This document shows positions 62,186 through 64,000 of a stretch of DNA of 64,000 bases, piece after piece (position 1 is the first letter of the stretch; each line of letters opens with the position of its first letter). Location: the NCBI GenBank assembly GCA_016184125.1, contig JACPDG010000041.1, forward strand, positions 52,049 to 116,048, given 5' to 3'. The notes under the pieces were generated by a model. The model saw only the letters and a list, made by a program, of their open reading frames with translations, was not told the origin of the DNA and did no database searches. Source of the DNA: Candidatus Rokuibacteriota bacterium. Lineage in GTDB: Bacteria; Methylomirabilota; Methylomirabilia; Rokubacteriales; CSP1-6. A program made the position numbers and the translations under genes.

Positions 62186-64000
62186 GCTGACAGCCTGTGC
62201 GAGTCCGGCCACGTACACGGTGAGCGAGGGCGCACACACGTTCGAGGTGCGGGCGAGAGACGAAGCTGGCGCCACGAGCGTGGCGGTGAGTGCGAAGTGG
62301 ACGGTGGACCGCACGCCGCCACCGGCGCCGACGATCCAGAGCGGGCCGGCGAACCCGACGAGCGAGCCCACGGCGACGTTCGGGTTCAGCGATGCCGAGC
62401 CGGGCGTGACGTTCCTGTGCCAGCTCGACGGCGGCGCGTTCAGCGCGTGCACGAGCCCGCAGAGCTACGGCGGGCTCGGCGAAGGCGGTCACAGCTTCGC
62501 GGTGAAGGCACAGGACGGCGCCGGGAATCCGAGCGCGACGACGTCATACGCCTGGGTGGTGGATCTGACGCCGCCGGACACGAGTCTTGTGAGTGGCGCC
62601 GACGGCGAGATCGGCGAGACGAGCGCGACGTTTGCGTTCACGGGCACCGACAACCTCACCCCGGCGGGGAGCCTGGCCTTCGCCTGGCGGCTCGACGGGG
62701 GCGCCTGGAGCGAGTTTGCGGGGGCGACATCGGCGAGCGTGAGCGGGCTATCTGAAGGTGCGCACACGTTTGCGGTGAAGGCGCGGGACGCCGCGGGCAA
62801 CGAGGACCCGACGCCCGCCATGCGGGCGTTCACGGTGCAGCTGGCGCCGTCGATCGCGGTGGTGGAGCCGGCCGGGGGACCGGTGGGGACGTTCGTGGCG
62901 ATCACGGGCGGGGGCTTCGCGCCCGGGGCGACGAGCGTCGGGTTCAACGGGACGGCGGCGATCGTGCGGACGGTCACGGCCGCGACGATCACGGCGATCG
63001 TGCCGCTGGGGGCGACGAGCGGGGCGCTCACGGTGACGACGCCGCGGGGGACGGTGAGCCGGCCCTTCGAGGTGACGCTGCCGCGGGACTTCGGGCTGGT
63101 GGCGGAGCCGGGGTCGGTGCCGGCGGCGGTGGGGACCAGTGTCAACGTGGTGGTGCGGCTGTCGGCGACGGGCGAGGGGAGCGACCTCATCGAGCTCGGG
63201 ACGGGACCGTTGCCGCCGGGGGTGACGGCGAGCTTCTGGCCGGCGGTGGCGACGGCGGCGGCGCCGAGCGTGCTGACGCTCACGGTCGGCGACACGGCGG
63301 CGGCGGGGTCGAGGGCGGTGGAGATTCGGGGGACGGCGCGCATCGGCGGCCTCACCGTCGTGCGTACGGCAAGTATCACGCTCGACGTGCAGCCACCCGG
63401 GCAGACGGTGCTGATCGGCCAGGTGCGCGACCGGAGGGAGCGCCCGCTCGCCAGGGTGCGCATCCTGCAGGGCGGCTCTTTCACGCCGCTCGGCGCGAGC
63501 GACGCGGGCGGGAACTTCTTCGTCCCGCTCGCGGTGAGCGGGACGCAAACGCTGCTCCTGGACGGCTCGGCGCTGAACACGGCGGAGGCGTTCTGGCCAA
63601 CGGTGCCGCTGACGGTGACGATCACGCCCGGTGTGGTGAACACGCTCGGGTTCACGCCGCGCCTGGAAGCGATCCCTGCGGCGAAGCTGGTGCCGATCGT
63701 GCCGGGGCAGGAGACGGTGGTGACGGACCCCGAGCTGCCGGGCTTTCGGATGACGATCCCGGCCGGAGTGTCGATCATCGGCTGGGACGGGCAGCCGAAC
63801 ACGCAGGTCGCGGTCGTCGCCGTGCCCCTCGACCGCTCGCCGCTGCCGCCGCTCCCGCCTGGCGTCACTGCCGCGCGGGTGTATCTGTTCACGTTCGGGA
63901 ACTACGGCGTCAAAAGTCGGTTGTGGATGAAGGCGTGGCCGGGTAGCGGACCGGTGTCGGGGGTTGCGGGATGCGTCAACGCCGGGGGGCCCGGCTTCGC
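61455..64000 (+). CDS. Continuation of the large Ig-like repeat protein in another frame (runs off window)
   Basis: From GAC at 61455 this frame is open to the window end: DGVHTLGVRATDTAGNTEAT, then five or so more units with paired cysteines (FECGLDGGELTACASPATY, FLCQLDGGAFSACTSPQSY). An IPT/TIG domain follows (EPAGGPVGTFVAITGGGFAP), a DFGLVAEPGSVPAAVGTSVN domain and a carboxypeptidase-regulatory-like fold (IGQVRDRRERPLARVRI). The joint with the upstream part lacks the first half of one repeat unit (between TGPRSP and DGVHTL). The last 30 residues (GNYGVKSRLWMKAWPGSG) do not resemble what precedes and may be another disruption. Confidence 0.7.

Overview
The window looks like chromosomal DNA of a very GC-rich, uncultivated-type bacterium. 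Reading frames have strongly GC-biased third positions, GTG/TTG starts are common and genes overlap by 1-4 bases. Gene content (ISC operon with DsrE-family genes, a livKGFMH cluster carrying an acyl-CoA synthetase, acyl-CoA carboxylase, DXP-pathway genes, L13-S9 / S2-EF-Ts / nusA-infB blocks, large secreted NHL/Ig-like proteins) fits something close to Candidatus Rokubacteria / Methylomirabilota. That placement is inference; no rRNA or tRNA gene was seen.

Layout. 1-9.2 kb is a sulfur/Fe-S island: an Rrf2 regulator, the full iscS-iscU-iscA-hscB-hscA-fdx-iscX operon, a divergent trio of DsrE-family sulfur-relay proteins, then a second cysteine desulfurase, a second IscU-like scaffold, cysE and a small HTH protein. 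The first IscS lacks the PLP-binding lysine and the catalytic histidine; the second has both. The second scaffold lacks the third IscU cysteine. 9.4-20.6 kb holds an HD hydrolase, a branched-chain amino-acid-type ABC transporter with an embedded acyl-CoA ligase, and acyl-CoA carboxylase subunits. 20.8-22.4 kb is the primary sigma factor (minus strand). 22.6-26.6 kb holds a glycosyltransferase, aminotransferase, methyltransferase and endonuclease III, interspersed with three truncated gene remnants. 26.9-53.7 kb is a dense housekeeping block, all plus strand: rplM-rpsI, argC-argJ, rpsB-tsf-pyrH-frr-uppS-cdsA-dxr-rseP-ispG, proS, rimP-nusA-ylxR-infB-ylxP-rbfA-nrnA-truB-ribF, rpsO-pnp and an M16 protease. 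From 53.9 kb to the end the character changes: a Uma2-type nuclease-fold protein, then an RHS-like protein, two paralogous glycine-rich exported proteins and a very large Ig-like-repeat surface protein. Each of these four is interrupted by a stop, frameshift or indel.

The most striking non-genic feature is a dispersed, modular, strongly foldable repeat at about 17 loci between 0.6 and 53.8 kb (the rpsB leader carries a related hairpin pair). One end is a G6...C6 hairpin. The other part is a long GC stem whose loop can hold one to three small tetraloop hairpins. Copies sit directly after stop codons or directly before ribosome binding sites, and some supply coding sequence to the C-termini of ylxR and nrnA-like genes. 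None is seen in the last 10 kb.
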